The notes under the pieces: model-generated
What the model saw: the letters and a program-made list of their open reading frames with translations, nothing else
Databases searched by the model: none
What the model was told of the DNA's origin: nothing
Position numbers and translations under genes: made by a program
Assembly: GCA_001828855.1 (NCBI GenBank)
Contig: MHZT01000034.1
Span: forward strand, 248,001 to 312,000
Origin: Rhodobacterales bacterium RIFCSPHIGHO2_02_FULL_62_130
GTDB taxonomy: Bacteria; Pseudomonadota; Alphaproteobacteria; Rhodobacterales; Rhodobacteraceae
Direction of reading: 5' to 3'
Length of the DNA: 64,000 bases
Part shown: positions 17,595 through 26,857 of the stretch, one piece after another
Numbering within the stretch: the first letter of the stretch is position 1
Layout: every line of letters begins with the position of its first letter

Positions 17595-18566
17595 ATGAGC
17601 GGATTACTCGCACTTTTGGACGATGTGGCGGCGATTGCCAAGGTGGCGGCGGCTTCGGTCGATGATATTGCGGCGGCGGCGGCCAAGGCTGGGGCCAAGG
17701 CGGCGGGGGTGGTGATCGACGATGCCGCCGTGACGCCGAAGTATGTGCATGGATTCGAGGCAAAGCGCGAATTGCCGATCATCTGGCGCATCGCGCTTGG
17801 CTCGGTGAAGAACAAGCTGGTGATCCTGCTGCCCGGCCTTCTGGCGCTGAATTACGTCCTGCCGCAGGCGATCACGCCCTTGCTGATGATCGGCGGGGCC
17901 TATCTGTGCTTTGAGGGCGCGGAGAAGGTCTATCACGTTCTGGCCCCGCATGGCGATGCGGCGGTCGAGGAAGATTACGACACCAAGGACGCTGCCCATC
18001 TGGAAGAGGAAAAGGTCGCAGGCGCGATCAAGACCGATTTCATCCTGTCCGCCGAGATCATGACGATTGCGCTTGCCACCGTCGAAAGCCCCAGCTTCTG
18101 GATGCAGGCGGTCACGCTGGCGGTTGTCGGCATCTTCATCACCGCCGCCGTTTATGGCGCGGTTGCGCTGATCGTGAAGATGGACGACATCGGCCTGCAC
18201 ATGGCCGCCAACCGCAAAACCGCCGCCGCCCGCGCCTTTGGCCGGGGCCTTGTCGTCGCCATGCCGAAACTGATGAGCCTGCTCTCCACCGTCGGCACGC
18301 TGGCGATGTTGTGGGTGGGCGGCAATATCGTCATCCACGGCATGGAGGTGCTGGGTCTGCACGAGCCTTACGGCACCATCCACAATCTGGCGGTCGCGGC
18401 AGCGGCGCTGGTGCCGCAGGCGGCAGGATTTGTCGAATGGGCCGTCACAGCGGCTTGTGACGGCGTGCTGGGGCTGATCCTTGGCGTGGCGCTGATCCCG
18501 CTTGCGACGCGGGTGATCGGGCCGGTTCTGGCGGCGGTAACGGGCAAGAAAAAAGCCGCGCATTAA
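17595..18566 (+). CDS. DUF808 (YedI-like) inner membrane protein
   Basis: 323 residues. It begins MSGLLALLDDVAAIAKVAAASVDDIAAAA, the conserved DUF808 N-terminus. VHGFEAKRELPIIWRIALGS and GGAYLCFEGAEKVYH are also family-typical, and several hydrophobic segments follow. The biochemical role of the family is not known. It is transcribed away from the gap genes. Its stop codon lies inside a strong terminator hairpin. Confidence 0.9.
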   Translation: MSGLLALLDDVAAIAKVAAASVDDIAAAAAKAGAKAAGVVIDDAAVTPKYVHGFEAKRELPIIWRIALGSVKNKLVILLPGLLALNYVLPQAITPLLMIGGAYLCFEGAEKVYHVLAPHGDAAVEEDYDTKDAAHLEEEKVAGAIKTDFILSAEIMTIALATVESPSFWMQAVTLAVVGIFITAAVYGAVALIVKMDDIGLHMAANRKTAAARAFGRGLVVAMPKLMSLLSTVGTLAMLWVGGNIVIHGMEVLGLHEPYGTIHNLAVAAAALVPQAAGFVEWAVTAACDGVLGLILGVALIPLATRVIGPVLAAVTGKKKAAH

Positions 18567-18577
18567 GCGCGGCTTTT
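18551..18577 (+). terminator. Intrinsic terminator of the DUF808 gene
   Basis: An 11-bp perfect stem (aaaagccgcgc / gcgcggctttt) with a 5-base loop, overlapping the stop codon and ending in a T-run. The A-run on the other arm makes it potentially bidirectional. Confidence 0.9.
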
Positions 18578-18585
18578 GGGTGGGA

Positions 18586-18836
18586 GTCGGGGTGAACCCC
18601 GACCTACAAGCGCGTCGTAGGGCGGGTTCACCCCGCCAGATCCCGCACCACCCCGCCATACAATCTCACACCGCACCCGTAGGGCGGGGTTCACCCCGCC
18701 ACTATTTGTTTCGCGATCATCGGGCGCAAAATGGCAACGGCCGCGCGGGTGGCGCGGCCGTTTCGGATGAGTCGGGGCGAACCCCGATTACGCGTGGATT
18801 GCGTTGGGTGGGAGTCGGGGTGAACCCCGACCTACG
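18586..18836. repeat. Cluster of five palindromic intergenic repeats (family A) plus a hairpin
   Basis: Copies at 18586-18607, 18617-18638, 18679-18702, 18771-18792 and 18814-18836 share the gg(c/t)gaaccccg or ggttcacccc core with the cluster at 11742-11892, in both orientations. A separate perfect 11-bp hairpin with a 5-base centre is at 18736-18762. Together they occupy the gap between the DUF808 and tkt stop codons; no gene is seen there. Confidence 0.9.
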
Positions 18837-18865
18837 CCAACCGATCACCCCGCCAAACGCGGCCC

Positions 18866-20923
18866 TTACAACAGCGACTTCACCGTCGCGACGGCATTCT
18901 CTGCCGTGATGCCAAACTCCTTGTAAAGCCGCTCCATCGGGGCCGACGCGCCAAAGCTGGACATGCCGACAAAGCCTGCCTTGCCATCGCGGCCACGCTC
19001 GCCCAACAGCCAGCGATCCCAGCCCTGACGCACGCCCGCTTCGATTGCCACGCGCACGGGGCCTGCGGGCAGCACCTTCTTGCGATAGGCTTCGTCCTGC
19101 GCGGCAAACAGCTCCATGCAGGGCATGGACACCACACGGGTGCCAATGCCTTCGGCCTCAAGCGCCTCACGGGCCTTCAGCGCGATCTCCACCTCGGACC
19201 CCGTGGCCATCAGGATCACCTGACGCTTGCCCGTGGCCTCGGCCAGCACATAGGCCCCCTTGGCCGAGAGGTTGGTATTGGTATGAACCTTGCGCACCGT
19301 CGGCAGGTTCTGACGCGACAGCGCCAGCACCGAAGGCGTGGTTTTCTGCGTGAAGGCAATCTCCCAAGCCTCGGCCACTTCGACCAGATCGGCAGGGCGG
19401 AACACCAGCGTGTTCGGAGTCGCACGGCTGATCGCCAGATGCTCGACCGGCTGGTGCGTCGGGCCATCCTCGCCCAGACCGATGGAGTCATGCGTCATCA
19501 CATAAACCACCGGCACACCCATCAGCGCCGACAGACGCATGGAAGGCCGCGCATAGTCGGTAAAGCACATGAAGGTGCCGGAATAGGGCCGCACGCCGCC
19601 ATGCAGCGCCATGCCGTTCATCGCCGCCGCCATCCCGTGTTCGCGGATGCCGTAATAGACATAGCGGCCCTTGCGGTCCTCAACGCCAAACACGCCCAGA
19701 TCGGCGGTCTTGGTGTTGTTCGATCCGGTCAGGTCAGCCGATCCCCCGATGGTCTCGGTCAGAATCGGGTTCACCGCTGCCAGCACCTTTTCGCTTGCCG
19801 AACGGGTCGCCAGCTTGGGCGCATCCGCCGAAGCCGCCTTCTTCACCGCGCGCACGGCACCGGCCAACTTTGCCGGCGCGTCACCTGCGAAAATCCGCGC
19901 AAATTCTGCCTGCTTGGCCGCTGACAGCGCGCCCAGACGGGCCTTCCATTCCGCATGGGCCGCAGCGCCCCGCGCGCCAAAAGCCTCCCACTGCGCCTTT
20001 ACATCAGCGGGAATTTCAAACGCCGCATAGGGCCAGCCGTAAGACTCTTTCGCGGCCTTCATCTGCGCCGCATCGGTCAGCGCGCCGTGGCCCTTCGAGG
20101 TGTCCTGCGCGGCATGACCCAGCGCGATATGCGTCTTGCAGTCAATCAGGGCAGGGCGCGGGCTGGCCTTGGCCGCCGTGATCGCGCGGTCGATATCCAC
20201 CGGATCATGGCCGTCACAGGAGAACACATCCCAACCCGAGGCCGCAAAGCGCGCGCGTTGGTCGGTGATGTCCGACAGCGACACCTTGCCGTCAATGGTG
20301 ATACCGTTGTTGTCCCACATTACGATCAGACGCGACAGCGCCTGCTTACCCGCCAAAGCGATGGCTTCCTGCGAAACACCTTCCATCAAGCAACCGTCTC
20401 CGGCGATGACATAGGTGTAGTGATCCTGAATCTTCGCACCCCAACGCGCGCGCAGGTTTTCCTCGGCAATCGCGAAACCGACAGCATTGGCAATGCCCTG
20501 ACCCAGCGGGCCGGTCGTCGTCTCAACGCCTGCAACGTGACCATATTCCGGATGGCCCGCCGTGATCGCACCCCACTGGCGGAAGTTCTTGATCTGCTCC
20601 AGCGTCATGTCGGCATAGCCGGTCAGATACAGCAGCGAATAGATCAGCATAGACCCATGCCCCGCCGACAGGATGAACCGGTCGCGGTCTTCCCAGCGCG
20701 GGGCCTTGGGATCAAACTTCAGATGCTTTTCAAACAGAACCGTTGCCACATCTGCCATGCCCATCGGCATGCCCGAATGGCCGGAATTCGCCGCCGCCAC
20801 CGCGTCAAGCGTCAAGGTGCGGATCGCGCAGGCGCGCATCCAGTGATCGGGGTGGCTCGCGCGAAGGGATTGAATGTCCAAGGCCGTGATCCTGTTCCTG
20901 AAGGGCTGGGGTTGCGGCTGCAT
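18866..20923 (-). CDS. tkt: Transketolase
   Basis: Up to 685 residues. This thiamine diphosphate enzyme of the pentose phosphate (and, where present, Calvin) pathway moves two-carbon units between sugar phosphates. It shows [13 protein letters not shown], the cofactor motif GDGCLMEG, and the pyrimidine-domain segment [15 protein letters not shown]. The ATG at 20923 gives a 14-residue leader ([14 protein letters not shown]) not expected in the family. A TTG at 20881, giving (M)[13 protein letters not shown], would match usual transketolase N-termini and follows an agga. The start is therefore uncertain. It neighbours the gap genes functionally and is divergent from the zapA operon. Confidence 0.96.
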   Translation of the reverse strand: MQPQPQPFRNRITALDIQSLRASHPDHWMRACAIRTLTLDAVAAANSGHSGMPMGMADVATVLFEKHLKFDPKAPRWEDRDRFILSAGHGSMLIYSLLYLTGYADMTLEQIKNFRQWGAITAGHPEYGHVAGVETTTGPLGQGIANAVGFAIAEENLRARWGAKIQDHYTYVIAGDGCLMEGVSQEAIALAGKQALSRLIVMWDNNGITIDGKVSLSDITDQRARFAASGWDVFSCDGHDPVDIDRAITAAKASPRPALIDCKTHIALGHAAQDTSKGHGALTDAAQMKAAKESYGWPYAAFEIPADVKAQWEAFGARGAAAHAEWKARLGALSAAKQAEFARIFAGDAPAKLAGAVRAVKKAASADAPKLATRSASEKVLAAVNPILTETIGGSADLTGSNNTKTADLGVFGVEDRKGRYVYYGIREHGMAAAMNGMALHGGVRPYSGTFMCFTDYARPSMRLSALMGVPVVYVMTHDSIGLGEDGPTHQPVEHLAISRATPNTLVFRPADLVEVAEAWEIAFTQKTTPSVLALSRQNLPTVRKVHTNTNLSAKGAYVLAEATGKRQVILMATGSEVEIALKAREALEAEGIGTRVVSMPCMELFAAQDEAYRKKVLPAGPVRVAIEAGVRQGWDRWLLGERGRDGKAGFVGMSSFGASAPMERLYKEFGITAENAVATVKSLL

Positions 20924-20992
20924 AGCACCCTATGCGGCAAGATCAAGCACGCGCGGCAAGCTGTTGTTCGGAAAGGGGCGGTCAGCGCCGCA

Positions 20993-21006
20993 GCATTGCG
21001 CTAAGA
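20993..21006. promoter_or_regulatory. Weak GCGCTAA-type site in the tkt upstream region
   Basis: gcattgcgctaaga matches the sites near the gap genes in the central tgcgctaa but deviates at the end. It lies between the divergent tkt and coiled-coil genes. It is listed because tkt would be a sensible co-regulated target; on its own it could be chance. Confidence 0.3.
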
Positions 21007-21082
21007 TCAACTTCAGGACGGTCTGCGGCGATTCGCTTTGCGGGCCTTGACGTGACTTGGACGACAGAAAGGGCGAAAGCCG

Positions 21083-21577
21083 ATGCAGCAGATCGCGGAA
21101 CTTGAACGACGGATCACAGCCGCGCTGGAACGTATCGGGCGTGGGGTGGACGGTCTTGCCGCGCAACCCGGACCGATCACCGGCATCGACCCCGAAGACG
21201 TCGCCCGCCTGAACGAGGCGCTGGACGAAGAACGCATGGCCAACGCGCAACTCTCCGAACGCCTGCGCGCCGTGCGCGACAAAGAGGCGGAAACCAAAGC
21301 CGCGCTGAACGCCCGCATCGCCGATCTGACCCGTCAGGACGAAGAGCGCGGGTCCGAGTTGAACCGCCTGCGCCGCACCGTCGCCCATCTGACCGACGAA
21401 ATTTCCGCCCTGCGTGCCACGGCTCAGAGTGGTTTGGCCGATCCTGCCCAGATCAACCGCGCGCTTCTGGCCGAACTTTCGGCCCTGCGTGCCACCCGCG
21501 CCGCCGAGGCTGCCGAACTGGCCGATATCGTCGCCGCCCTGAACCCGCTGATCGAAGAGGCCCGCACCCATGCCTGA
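21083..21577 (+). CDS. Coiled-coil protein of unknown function encoded with ZapA
   Basis: 164 residues, mostly charged heptad-like helix from about residue 45 to 145 (LNEALDEERMANAQLSERLR and similar). The N-terminal helix is MQQIAELERRITAALERIGRG. No signal peptide or membrane segment. The 3' end overlaps zapA by 8 bp, so the two are translationally coupled. By context it may act in cell division or be a ZapA partner, comparable to the ZapB role, but no sequence homology to ZapB is claimed. Confidence 0.85.
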   Translation: MQQIAELERRITAALERIGRGVDGLAAQPGPITGIDPEDVARLNEALDEERMANAQLSERLRAVRDKEAETKAALNARIADLTRQDEERGSELNRLRRTVAHLTDEISALRATAQSGLADPAQINRALLAELSALRATRAAEAAELADIVAALNPLIEEARTHA

Positions 21578-21941
21578 TCTGGAAATCACCATCGGGGGCC
21601 GTGCCTTCTCGGTTGCCTGCCAGCCCGGCGAGGAACATTTCCTGCGCTCTGCCGCCCAGATGCTGGATACCGAAGCCCAACCCCTGCTGGCCCAGCTTGG
21701 CCGCCTTCCCGAAGCCCGCATGCTGCTGATGGCGGGTCTGATGCTTGCCGACAAGACGGCGGCGGTCGAGGATGAGAATCGCACGCTGAAGGCCAAGGTT
21801 GCCGAACTTGAATCGCGGCCGGCGGTCGAAAAGGAAAAGGTCGAAGTGCCGGTGATCCCGCCCGCCGTCACCGAAACGCTGGCCGAAATCGCAGCCCGTG
21901 CCGAGGCGCTTGCCGCCAAACTGGAAGAATCCCGCGCCTGA
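21570..21941 (+). CDS. zapA: Cell division protein ZapA
   Basis: 123 residues. MPDLEITIGGRAFSVACQPGEEHFLRSAAQMLD is the typical ZapA N-terminal beta-hairpin and helix, followed by MLLMAGLMLADKTAAVEDENRTLKAKVAELE, the dimerisation coiled coil. ZapA binds FtsZ and stabilises the Z-ring. The C-terminal tail is longer than in E. coli, as often in alphaproteobacteria. It is the second gene of a two-gene operon. The downstream hairpin at 21951-21973 is followed by a cccttaacctt tract. Confidence 0.9.
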   Translation: MPDLEITIGGRAFSVACQPGEEHFLRSAAQMLDTEAQPLLAQLGRLPEARMLLMAGLMLADKTAAVEDENRTLKAKVAELESRPAVEKEKVEVPVIPPAVTETLAEIAARAEALAAKLEESRA

Positions 21942-21950
21942 AACAAAAAA

Positions 21951-21973
21951 GGGCCGCATGAAACGCGCGGCCC
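21951..21973 (+). terminator. Probable terminator after zapA
   Basis: A 7-bp GC stem (gggccgc / gcggccc) with a 9-base loop, preceded by a run of A and followed by a weak T-containing tract, 10 bp after the zapA stop. Confidence 0.6.
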
Positions 21974-21990
21974 CCTTAACCTTAATTCTT

Positions 21991-22018
21991 CCCCCGATCC
22001 TCTTCGTAAAAATATCCC
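21991..22018. repeat. 28-bp intergenic repeat (family B), copy 1
   Basis: cccccgatcctcttcgt followed by A-rich sequence and tatccc. It matches the reverse complement of 29580-29609 with one mismatch over 28 bp. It lies between zapA and glutaredoxin and is followed by two further perfect hairpins at 22030-22052 (10-bp stem, 3-base loop) and about 22056-22073 (poly-G/poly-C stem). Confidence 0.85.
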
Positions 22019-22081
22019 GGGGGGAAGGCTGTGTTTTCTGCAAGAAAACACAGGCTGGGGGGCTGGCCCCCCGACACGGCC

Positions 22082-22444
22082 TCACCCAGCGTTGGCCTCA
22101 CGGATTTTCTCGGCGGCCGCCTTGTCATAAGCCACGCCATTGGCCTCGAACAGCGCATCCAGCTCGCCCGAAAGCGTCATCTCGGTGACAATGTCGCAGC
22201 CGCCGACGAACTCGCCTTTGACATAAAGCTGCGGGATCGTCGGCCAGTCCGAGAAATCCTTGATGCCCTGACGGATTTCCGCATCGGCCAGCACGTTCAC
22301 ATCGGCGAACTCGACGCCCATGTAATTCAGCACGCCTGCGACGCGGGACGAGAACCCGCATTGCGGCATCATCTTGGTGCCTTTCATGAACAGCACCACA
22401 TCGTTCTTCTGTACAGTCTCGCGGATTTGGTCCTGCGCGCTCAT
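22082..22444 (-). CDS. grxD: Monothiol glutaredoxin (Grx4 family)
   Basis: 120 residues starting at MSAQDQIRETVQKNDVVLFMKG; the ATG at 22444 is preferred to the in-frame one at 22495. The active site is PQCGFS, followed by WPTIPQLYVKGEFVGGCDI. These are hallmarks of monothiol CGFS glutaredoxins, which bind and deliver [2Fe-2S] clusters, often in a heterodimer with BolA. bolA lies just upstream on the same strand, separated only by a 35-codon ORF, which supports that partnership. Confidence 0.96.
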   Translation of the reverse strand: MSAQDQIRETVQKNDVVLFMKGTKMMPQCGFSSRVAGVLNYMGVEFADVNVLADAEIRQGIKDFSDWPTIPQLYVKGEFVGGCDIVTEMTLSGELDALFEANGVAYDKAAAEKIREANAG

Positions 22445-22481
22445 CTTTTTATCCTCGGGGTTCGGTGTTTCGTCGAATGTC

Positions 22482-22589
22482 TTAAACGGCGGCAAATATC
22501 TGGAAGGGCAGGGCGATCAGACGACCCAGATCGGCACCGCCCTGACCCAGCCAGATCAGCATTGCCGCCCATGGGTCAATCTCGACCAT
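22482..22589 (-). CDS. Small ORF (35 residues) between bolA and glutaredoxin
   Basis: Starts 2 bp after the bolA stop codon and encodes MVEIDPWAAMLIWLGQGG, then ADLGRLIALPFQIFAAV. It is amphipathic to hydrophobic with one likely membrane-associating helix. The tight spacing suggests translational coupling with bolA and grxD. No family is recognised; conservation elsewhere would be needed to be confident. Confidence 0.5.
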   Translation of the reverse strand: MVEIDPWAAMLIWLGQGGADLGRLIALPFQIFAAV

Positions 22590-22591
22590 GG

Positions 22592-22834
22592 CTATTCCGG
22601 CGCTTTGGTGGTCAGCGCCAGCGCATGCAACTCGCCATTGGCCCCGTCCATCTTGCCCTTCAGGCTGGCATAGACCGCGCGCTGTTGCTGCACGCGGTTC
22701 ATGCCCTTGAAGCTGGCGTCGATCACTTCGGCGGCCCAATGGTTGCCGTCGCCCGCAAGGTCGGTGATGGTGATGCGGGCTTCGGGGAACGAAGCACGGA
22801 TCAGGGCTTCGATGTCGCGGGCTTCCATAGCCAT
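22592..22834 (-). CDS. bolA: BolA family protein
   Basis: About 80 residues, beginning MAMEARDIEALIRASFPEARITI. The BolA core continues with DGNHWAAEVIDASFKGMNRVQQQRAVYASL; the invariant His is H in GNHWAAEV, a cluster ligand in Grx-BolA complexes. The ATG at 22834 (or 22828) gives the standard length; the open frame extends to 22954 but adds no family sequence. It forms an operon with the 35-residue ORF and grxD and is likely involved in iron-sulfur trafficking or iron sensing. Confidence 0.94.
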   Translation of the reverse strand: MAMEARDIEALIRASFPEARITITDLAGDGNHWAAEVIDASFKGMNRVQQQRAVYASLKGKMDGANGELHALALTTKAPE

Positions 22835-22913
22835 GACCGGATTCCTTATCGTTATGCTTGGGAATGTAAGGCGCAGGGCAGGGGGCCGCAAGACCCCGAT
22901 CAATCCCATCTGC

Positions 22914-23402
22914 CTAGCCGCGCCGCGCCAGCCACTCATCCCGCAACATGCCAAACAGCATCAGATCCACGGCGCGCCCCAAGACAGGCCGATACCAATG
23001 CCCGCGCAAGCGCCCTTCCAGCGTAAAGCCCGACCGCTCGTAAACCCTTTGCGCGCGCGGGTTTTCCGAACTGGCATCCAGCCACAGCCGCTTGGCCTGC
23101 AACTGCTGGAAGGCAAAATCGATCATATCGTCCAGAAACTGCCGCCCCGCGCCCGAACCGGCCTGCGCCAGCGCCAGCCGCCGCAACTCGATCCGCCCCG
23201 ACGGATCACCGATTTCACAATAAAGCGCAAAACCGGCGGCCTGTCCGTCCTGCTCCCAGATCAGCAGCCGGTGCGCCGGATTGGCCAGATGCGCGGCCAG
23301 CGCCGCCTCGTCGTCGTCGCTGATAAAGGGCGCATAGTCGGGCCGCTGCGCCAGCCCGCGGATAAAGCCGAAATCGGCAAAACGCGCGGGCCGCAGGGTC
23401 AT
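22914..23402 (-). CDS. GNAT family N-acetyltransferase
   Basis: 162 residues with the GNAT fold: [17 protein letters not shown] at the start, [25 protein letters not shown] as the acetyl-CoA binding motif (R/Q-x-x-G-x-G/A), and [28 protein letters not shown] near the end. The end resembles RimJ/RimL-type enzymes. The acceptor is unknown. Its ATG overlaps the purL stop as ATGA, so it is co-translated with purL. Confidence 0.88.
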   Translation of the reverse strand: MTLRPARFADFGFIRGLAQRPDYAPFISDDDEAALAAHLANPAHRLLIWEQDGQAAGFALYCEIGDPSGRIELRRLALAQAGSGAGRQFLDDMIDFAFQQLQAKRLWLDASSENPRAQRVYERSGFTLEGRLRGHWYRPVLGRAVDLMLFGMLRDEWLARRG

Positions 23403-25555
23403 GCCACCGCTGCCGCGAAGGCCCCGCGATAGAGCACGGACAGATCGGCCAGTTTCGCAACCGAAGCGCCCAGCCGCACATCCGCGCCGCCAAAGCTGCC
23501 GACCCGCGCCACCGGCACGCCCGCAGCCACACCCGCCGCGATCAACGCCGCCGCTTGGGCTTCAGATGCCGCCACCAGATAGCGCGCCTGATCTTCGCCG
23601 AACAACTGCCCGATGTCGGCACTGTCCAGCGTCAGGCCCACATTGCCCGCATCCGCCATCTCGAAGGCCGCCAGCGCAAGCCCGCCGTCCGACAGATCGG
23701 TGATCGCGCCAATATTGCCACGGTTTGCCAGCACCAGCGCGCCCGCAGCCGCCTCTGCCGCCAGATCAACCGCAGGCGCATCGCCCGCTTCGATCCCGAA
23801 GGCCTCGGCCAGCAGCGCCGACTGTCCCAGATGGCCCGCCGTTGCCCCGATCAGCACCGCGACATCGCCCGCCTTGGCCAGACCGGAAATCAGCTCGTCG
23901 ATCTTGCACAGACCCACGGCACCAATCGTCGGCGTCGGCAGAATGCCCGTGCCATCGGTCTCGTTATACAAAGACACGTTGCCCGACACGATCGGCATAT
24001 CGAGTGCCGCCACAGCCGCGCCGATGCCCTTCACCGCGCCCACCAACTGCCCCATGATCTCGGGCTTTTCGGGGTTGCCGAAGTTCAGGTTGTCGGTGGT
24101 CGCCAAGGGCCGCGCGCCCACGGAAATCAGGTTCCGGTAAGCTTCCGCCACCGCCTGCTTGCCGCCTTCAAACGGGTTCGCCTTGACATAACGGGGCGTC
24201 ACGTCCGAGGTGAACGCCAGCGCCTTGTCGGTGCCATGCACCCGCACCACGCCCGCGCCCAGACCCGGCGTGCGGATGGTGTCGGCGCCAACCTGACAGT
24301 CATACTGCTCATAGACCCAAGCCTTGTGGGCATAAGACGCCGACCCGATCAGCGCGCGCAAGCCATCGATGGGATCAATCGCCGGAACCGCGCCCAAGGG
24401 GGCGGCGGCGGGGGTTTCCACCCAAGGCCGGTCATATTCGGGGGCCGAAGACGACAATTTCGACAGCGGCAGATCGGCCTTCACCTCATTGCCCAGCAGG
24501 ATCAGGAAGCGGTCTTCGGGGATGGTTTCGCCCACGATGGCGAAATCGAGATCCCATTTCACAAAGATCGCGCGGGCCTCGTCTTCCATTTCCGGCTTCA
24601 GCACCATCAGCATCCGCTCTTGGGATTCCGACAGCATCATCTCGTAGGCGGTCATATTCTGTTCGCGCTGCGGCACCGCATCAAGGTTCAACTTGATGCC
24701 CAAGCCGCCCTTGTCGCCCATTTCCACCGCCGAACAGGTCAGGCCAGCCGCCCCCATGTCCTGAATGGAAATCACAGCCCCCGATGCCATCAGCTCAAGG
24801 CACGCCTCAAGCAGACGCTTTTCGGTGAAGGGGTCGCCAACCTGCACGGTGGGGCGCTTTTCCTCGATGGTGTCGTCGAACTCGGCAGAGGCCATCGTGG
24901 CCCCGCCAACTCCGTCACGCCCCGTTTTGGCCCCCAGATAGACCACCGGCATCCCCACGCCCGAAGCCACCGAGTAGAAAATCTTGTCCGCATCGGCCAG
25001 ACCCGCCGCAAAGGCGTTCACAAGGCAGTTGCCGTTATAGGATTTGTGGAAGCGCACTTCGCCCCCCACGGTCGGCACGCCAAAGGCATTGCCGTAACCG
25101 CCCACGCCTTCCACCACGCCCTTGACCAGATAGGCGGTCTTGGGATGCGACGGCACGCCGAAAGACAGCGAGTTCATCGCCGCAATCGGGCGCGCGCCCA
25201 TGGTGAACACATCGCGCAAAATACCGCCAACGCCGGTGGCAGCACCCTGATGCGGCTCGATATAGCTGGGGTGGTTGTGGCTTTCCATCTTGAAGATGAC
25301 AGCCTGACCGTCGCCAATATCCACAACGCCCGCGTTTTCCCCCGGCCCGCAGATCACCTGTGGACCCGTCGTCGGCAGGGTCCGCAGCCATTTCTTCGAC
25401 GACTTGTAGGAACAATGCTCGTTCCACATCGCCGAGAAGATGCCCAACTCGGTATAGGTCGGCTCGCGTCCGATGATCTCCAGCAAACGCTGATATTCGT
25501 CGGGCTTCATCCCATGCTGGGCAACAAGCTCGGGCGTGATTGCGGGTTCGGTCAT
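23399..25555 (-). CDS. purL: Phosphoribosylformylglycinamidine synthase II
   Basis: 718 residues, the small PurL form that works with PurS and PurQ (neither is in the window). It converts FGAR, glutamine and ATP to FGAM in purine synthesis. Family motifs include [38 protein letters not shown] and [19 protein letters not shown]. The start at 25555 ([15 protein letters not shown]) is preferred because ggggaag lies at correct distance; an ATG two codons upstream at 25561 is too close to it. The open frame to 25927 is not coding upstream. Confidence 0.97.
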   Translation of the reverse strand: MTEPAITPELVAQHGMKPDEYQRLLEIIGREPTYTELGIFSAMWNEHCSYKSSKKWLRTLPTTGPQVICGPGENAGVVDIGDGQAVIFKMESHNHPSYIEPHQGAATGVGGILRDVFTMGARPIAAMNSLSFGVPSHPKTAYLVKGVVEGVGGYGNAFGVPTVGGEVRFHKSYNGNCLVNAFAAGLADADKIFYSVASGVGMPVVYLGAKTGRDGVGGATMASAEFDDTIEEKRPTVQVGDPFTEKRLLEACLELMASGAVISIQDMGAAGLTCSAVEMGDKGGLGIKLNLDAVPQREQNMTAYEMMLSESQERMLMVLKPEMEDEARAIFVKWDLDFAIVGETIPEDRFLILLGNEVKADLPLSKLSSSAPEYDRPWVETPAAAPLGAVPAIDPIDGLRALIGSASYAHKAWVYEQYDCQVGADTIRTPGLGAGVVRVHGTDKALAFTSDVTPRYVKANPFEGGKQAVAEAYRNLISVGARPLATTDNLNFGNPEKPEIMGQLVGAVKGIGAAVAALDMPIVSGNVSLYNETDGTGILPTPTIGAVGLCKIDELISGLAKAGDVAVLIGATAGHLGQSALLAEAFGIEAGDAPAVDLAAEAAAGALVLANRGNIGAITDLSDGGLALAAFEMADAGNVGLTLDSADIGQLFGEDQARYLVAASEAQAAALIAAGVAAGVPVARVGSFGGADVRLGASVAKLADLSVLYRGAFAAAVA

Positions 25556-25780
25556 GGCCATCTTCCCCAAATGTAAGCGGATTGCGCGCGTCATAGGGCA
25601 GAAGGTGCGCGCGGGAAAGGGGCGCTGGCCGCCTTGCCCGATTTTTTCGCGCGATGCGGGTTTGCAGCGACTCGGCCGGTTGGCGGCATCATCTGCAATT
25701 TGTGGCCCGCCGGAATTGCAGGCAAATCCAATGAAAACCTGCCCTTGGCGCGGCAAAACAACAAAACACCCCCTGAAACC

Positions 25781-25808
25781 AAAAAAAAGGCCGAGCTTTC
25801 GCTCGGCC
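25781..25808 (-). terminator. Strong intrinsic terminator downstream of the LysR gene
   Basis: On the minus strand: an 8-bp perfect stem ggccgagc/gctcggcc with a GAAA tetraloop (closed by C-G), directly followed by eight T. This is a near-ideal Rho-independent terminator. It lies about 155 bp after the LysR stop, leaving a transcribed 3' region that may be a small RNA. Confidence 0.92.
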
Positions 25809-25963
25809 AAGTCCAACAGGGAGGTATGAGATACGAGAAAAAGCTCAATCGCATCTCGAGGCCTATTTAGGCGTTGGGGGTGATTCCTGCAACCGCAACA
25901 ACGCTGCACGTGCAGCATTGCCGCCATGCGCCTGACGCATGGCTGGCGGCTAACACGCTGAAT
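25809..25963 (-). ncRNA. Possible 3' UTR-derived small RNA after the LysR gene
   Basis: 155 bases between the LysR stop and the terminator contain gctgcacgtgcagc (perfect palindrome), a catgcg...cgcatg stem and a pyrimidine-rich catacctccctg segment just before the terminator stem. A CCUCC anti-Shine-Dalgarno motif near a terminator is typical of several alphaproteobacterial small RNAs. No sequence match to a named RNA is claimed. Confidence 0.4.
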
Positions 25964-26857
25964 CTAAACTTGGTGACGCTTGCGGAAGGCCATGATTTCG
26001 TCGGTGACGAATTCGCGGAACGCCTGCACCCGCTTGGAGTGGCGCAATTCTTCGGGATAGGCGAGGAAGACCGGCACTTCGGTCGACTCTGTTTCCGGCA
26101 GCACGCGCACCAGATGCGGGAAATCCTCGGTGATGTAATCGGGCAGAACCCCGATGCCCAGATGGTTCAAAACCCCCTGCAACACCCCGAAATAGTTGTT
26201 CACCGTCAGCATCGACGGAATATCAAAGCTCATGATGTCGGCCACAAGGTTTGCACCCGCCGCCACCTGCGCCGTGCCGGAATGCTGGCAGATCAACCTG
26301 TGCTGGGTGAAATCTTCCATCTTGGACGGCGTTCCCGCCTCGGCCAGATATTCCGGCGTCGCGTAAAGCCGCATCTTGATATTCATCAACCGCTTGCGGA
26401 TCAGATCGGCTTGGCTGGGTTCCTTCATGCGGATGGCCACATCGGCCTCGCGCATCGGCAGATCCAGCACCCGTTCCTCCAGCATCAGGTCGATTTTCAG
26501 ACTGGGATATTTCTTGTACAGCGCAGGCAGACGCGGAGCCAGCCACAGCGTGCCAAAGCCCGTCGTCGTCGTGACGCGCAATTCGCCGAACACCTCGTCC
26601 TCGGAATCCCTGATCCGCGCCGCCGTGGCGTCCAGCCGCTTGACCATCTGCTGCGTCGCGTCAAACAGCAATTCGCCCTGTTCAGTCAGGATCAACCCCC
26701 GCGCATGGCGGTGGAACAACGTCACAGACAGGCTTTCCTCAAGCGCGCGGATCTGGCGGCTGACCGCCGATTGCGACAGGTGCAACACCTCGCCGGCATG
26801 GGTCAGACTGCCCTTGTCGGCCACCGCATGAAAAATCCTCAGTTTGTCCCAATCCAT
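25964..26857 (-). CDS. LysR family transcriptional regulator
   Basis: 297 residues. The N-terminal winged helix (MDWDKLRIFHAVADKGSLTHAGEVLHLSQSAVSRQIRALEE, residues 1-41) is unmistakable. It is followed by the linker helix and a two-lobe effector domain. The start at 26857 is preferred to 26893, whose extra residues (IGCDKKKKAGQ) are not family-like. The effector and targets are unknown. The gene is divergent from murI by about 280 bp and is followed by a structured 3' region and a strong terminator. Confidence 0.92.
   Translation of the reverse strand: MDWDKLRIFHAVADKGSLTHAGEVLHLSQSAVSRQIRALEESLSVTLFHRHARGLILTEQGELLFDATQQMVKRLDATAARIRDSEDEVFGELRVTTTTGFGTLWLAPRLPALYKKYPSLKIDLMLEERVLDLPMREADVAIRMKEPSQADLIRKRLMNIKMRLYATPEYLAEAGTPSKMEDFTQHRLICQHSGTAQVAAGANLVADIMSFDIPSMLTVNNYFGVLQGVLNHLGIGVLPDYITEDFPHLVRVLPETESTEVPVFLAYPEELRHSKRVQAFREFVTDEIMAFRKRHQV

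Noticed and set aside
20924-21082. 6S RNA near zapA
   Set aside because: 6S RNA is often beside zapA in other proteobacteria, but neither flank of this zapA shows a long rod-like fold with a central bubble.
23555-25576. 673-residue plus-strand ORF
   Set aside because: Complement of purL; His/Arg-rich with no motif. purL on the other strand is certain.
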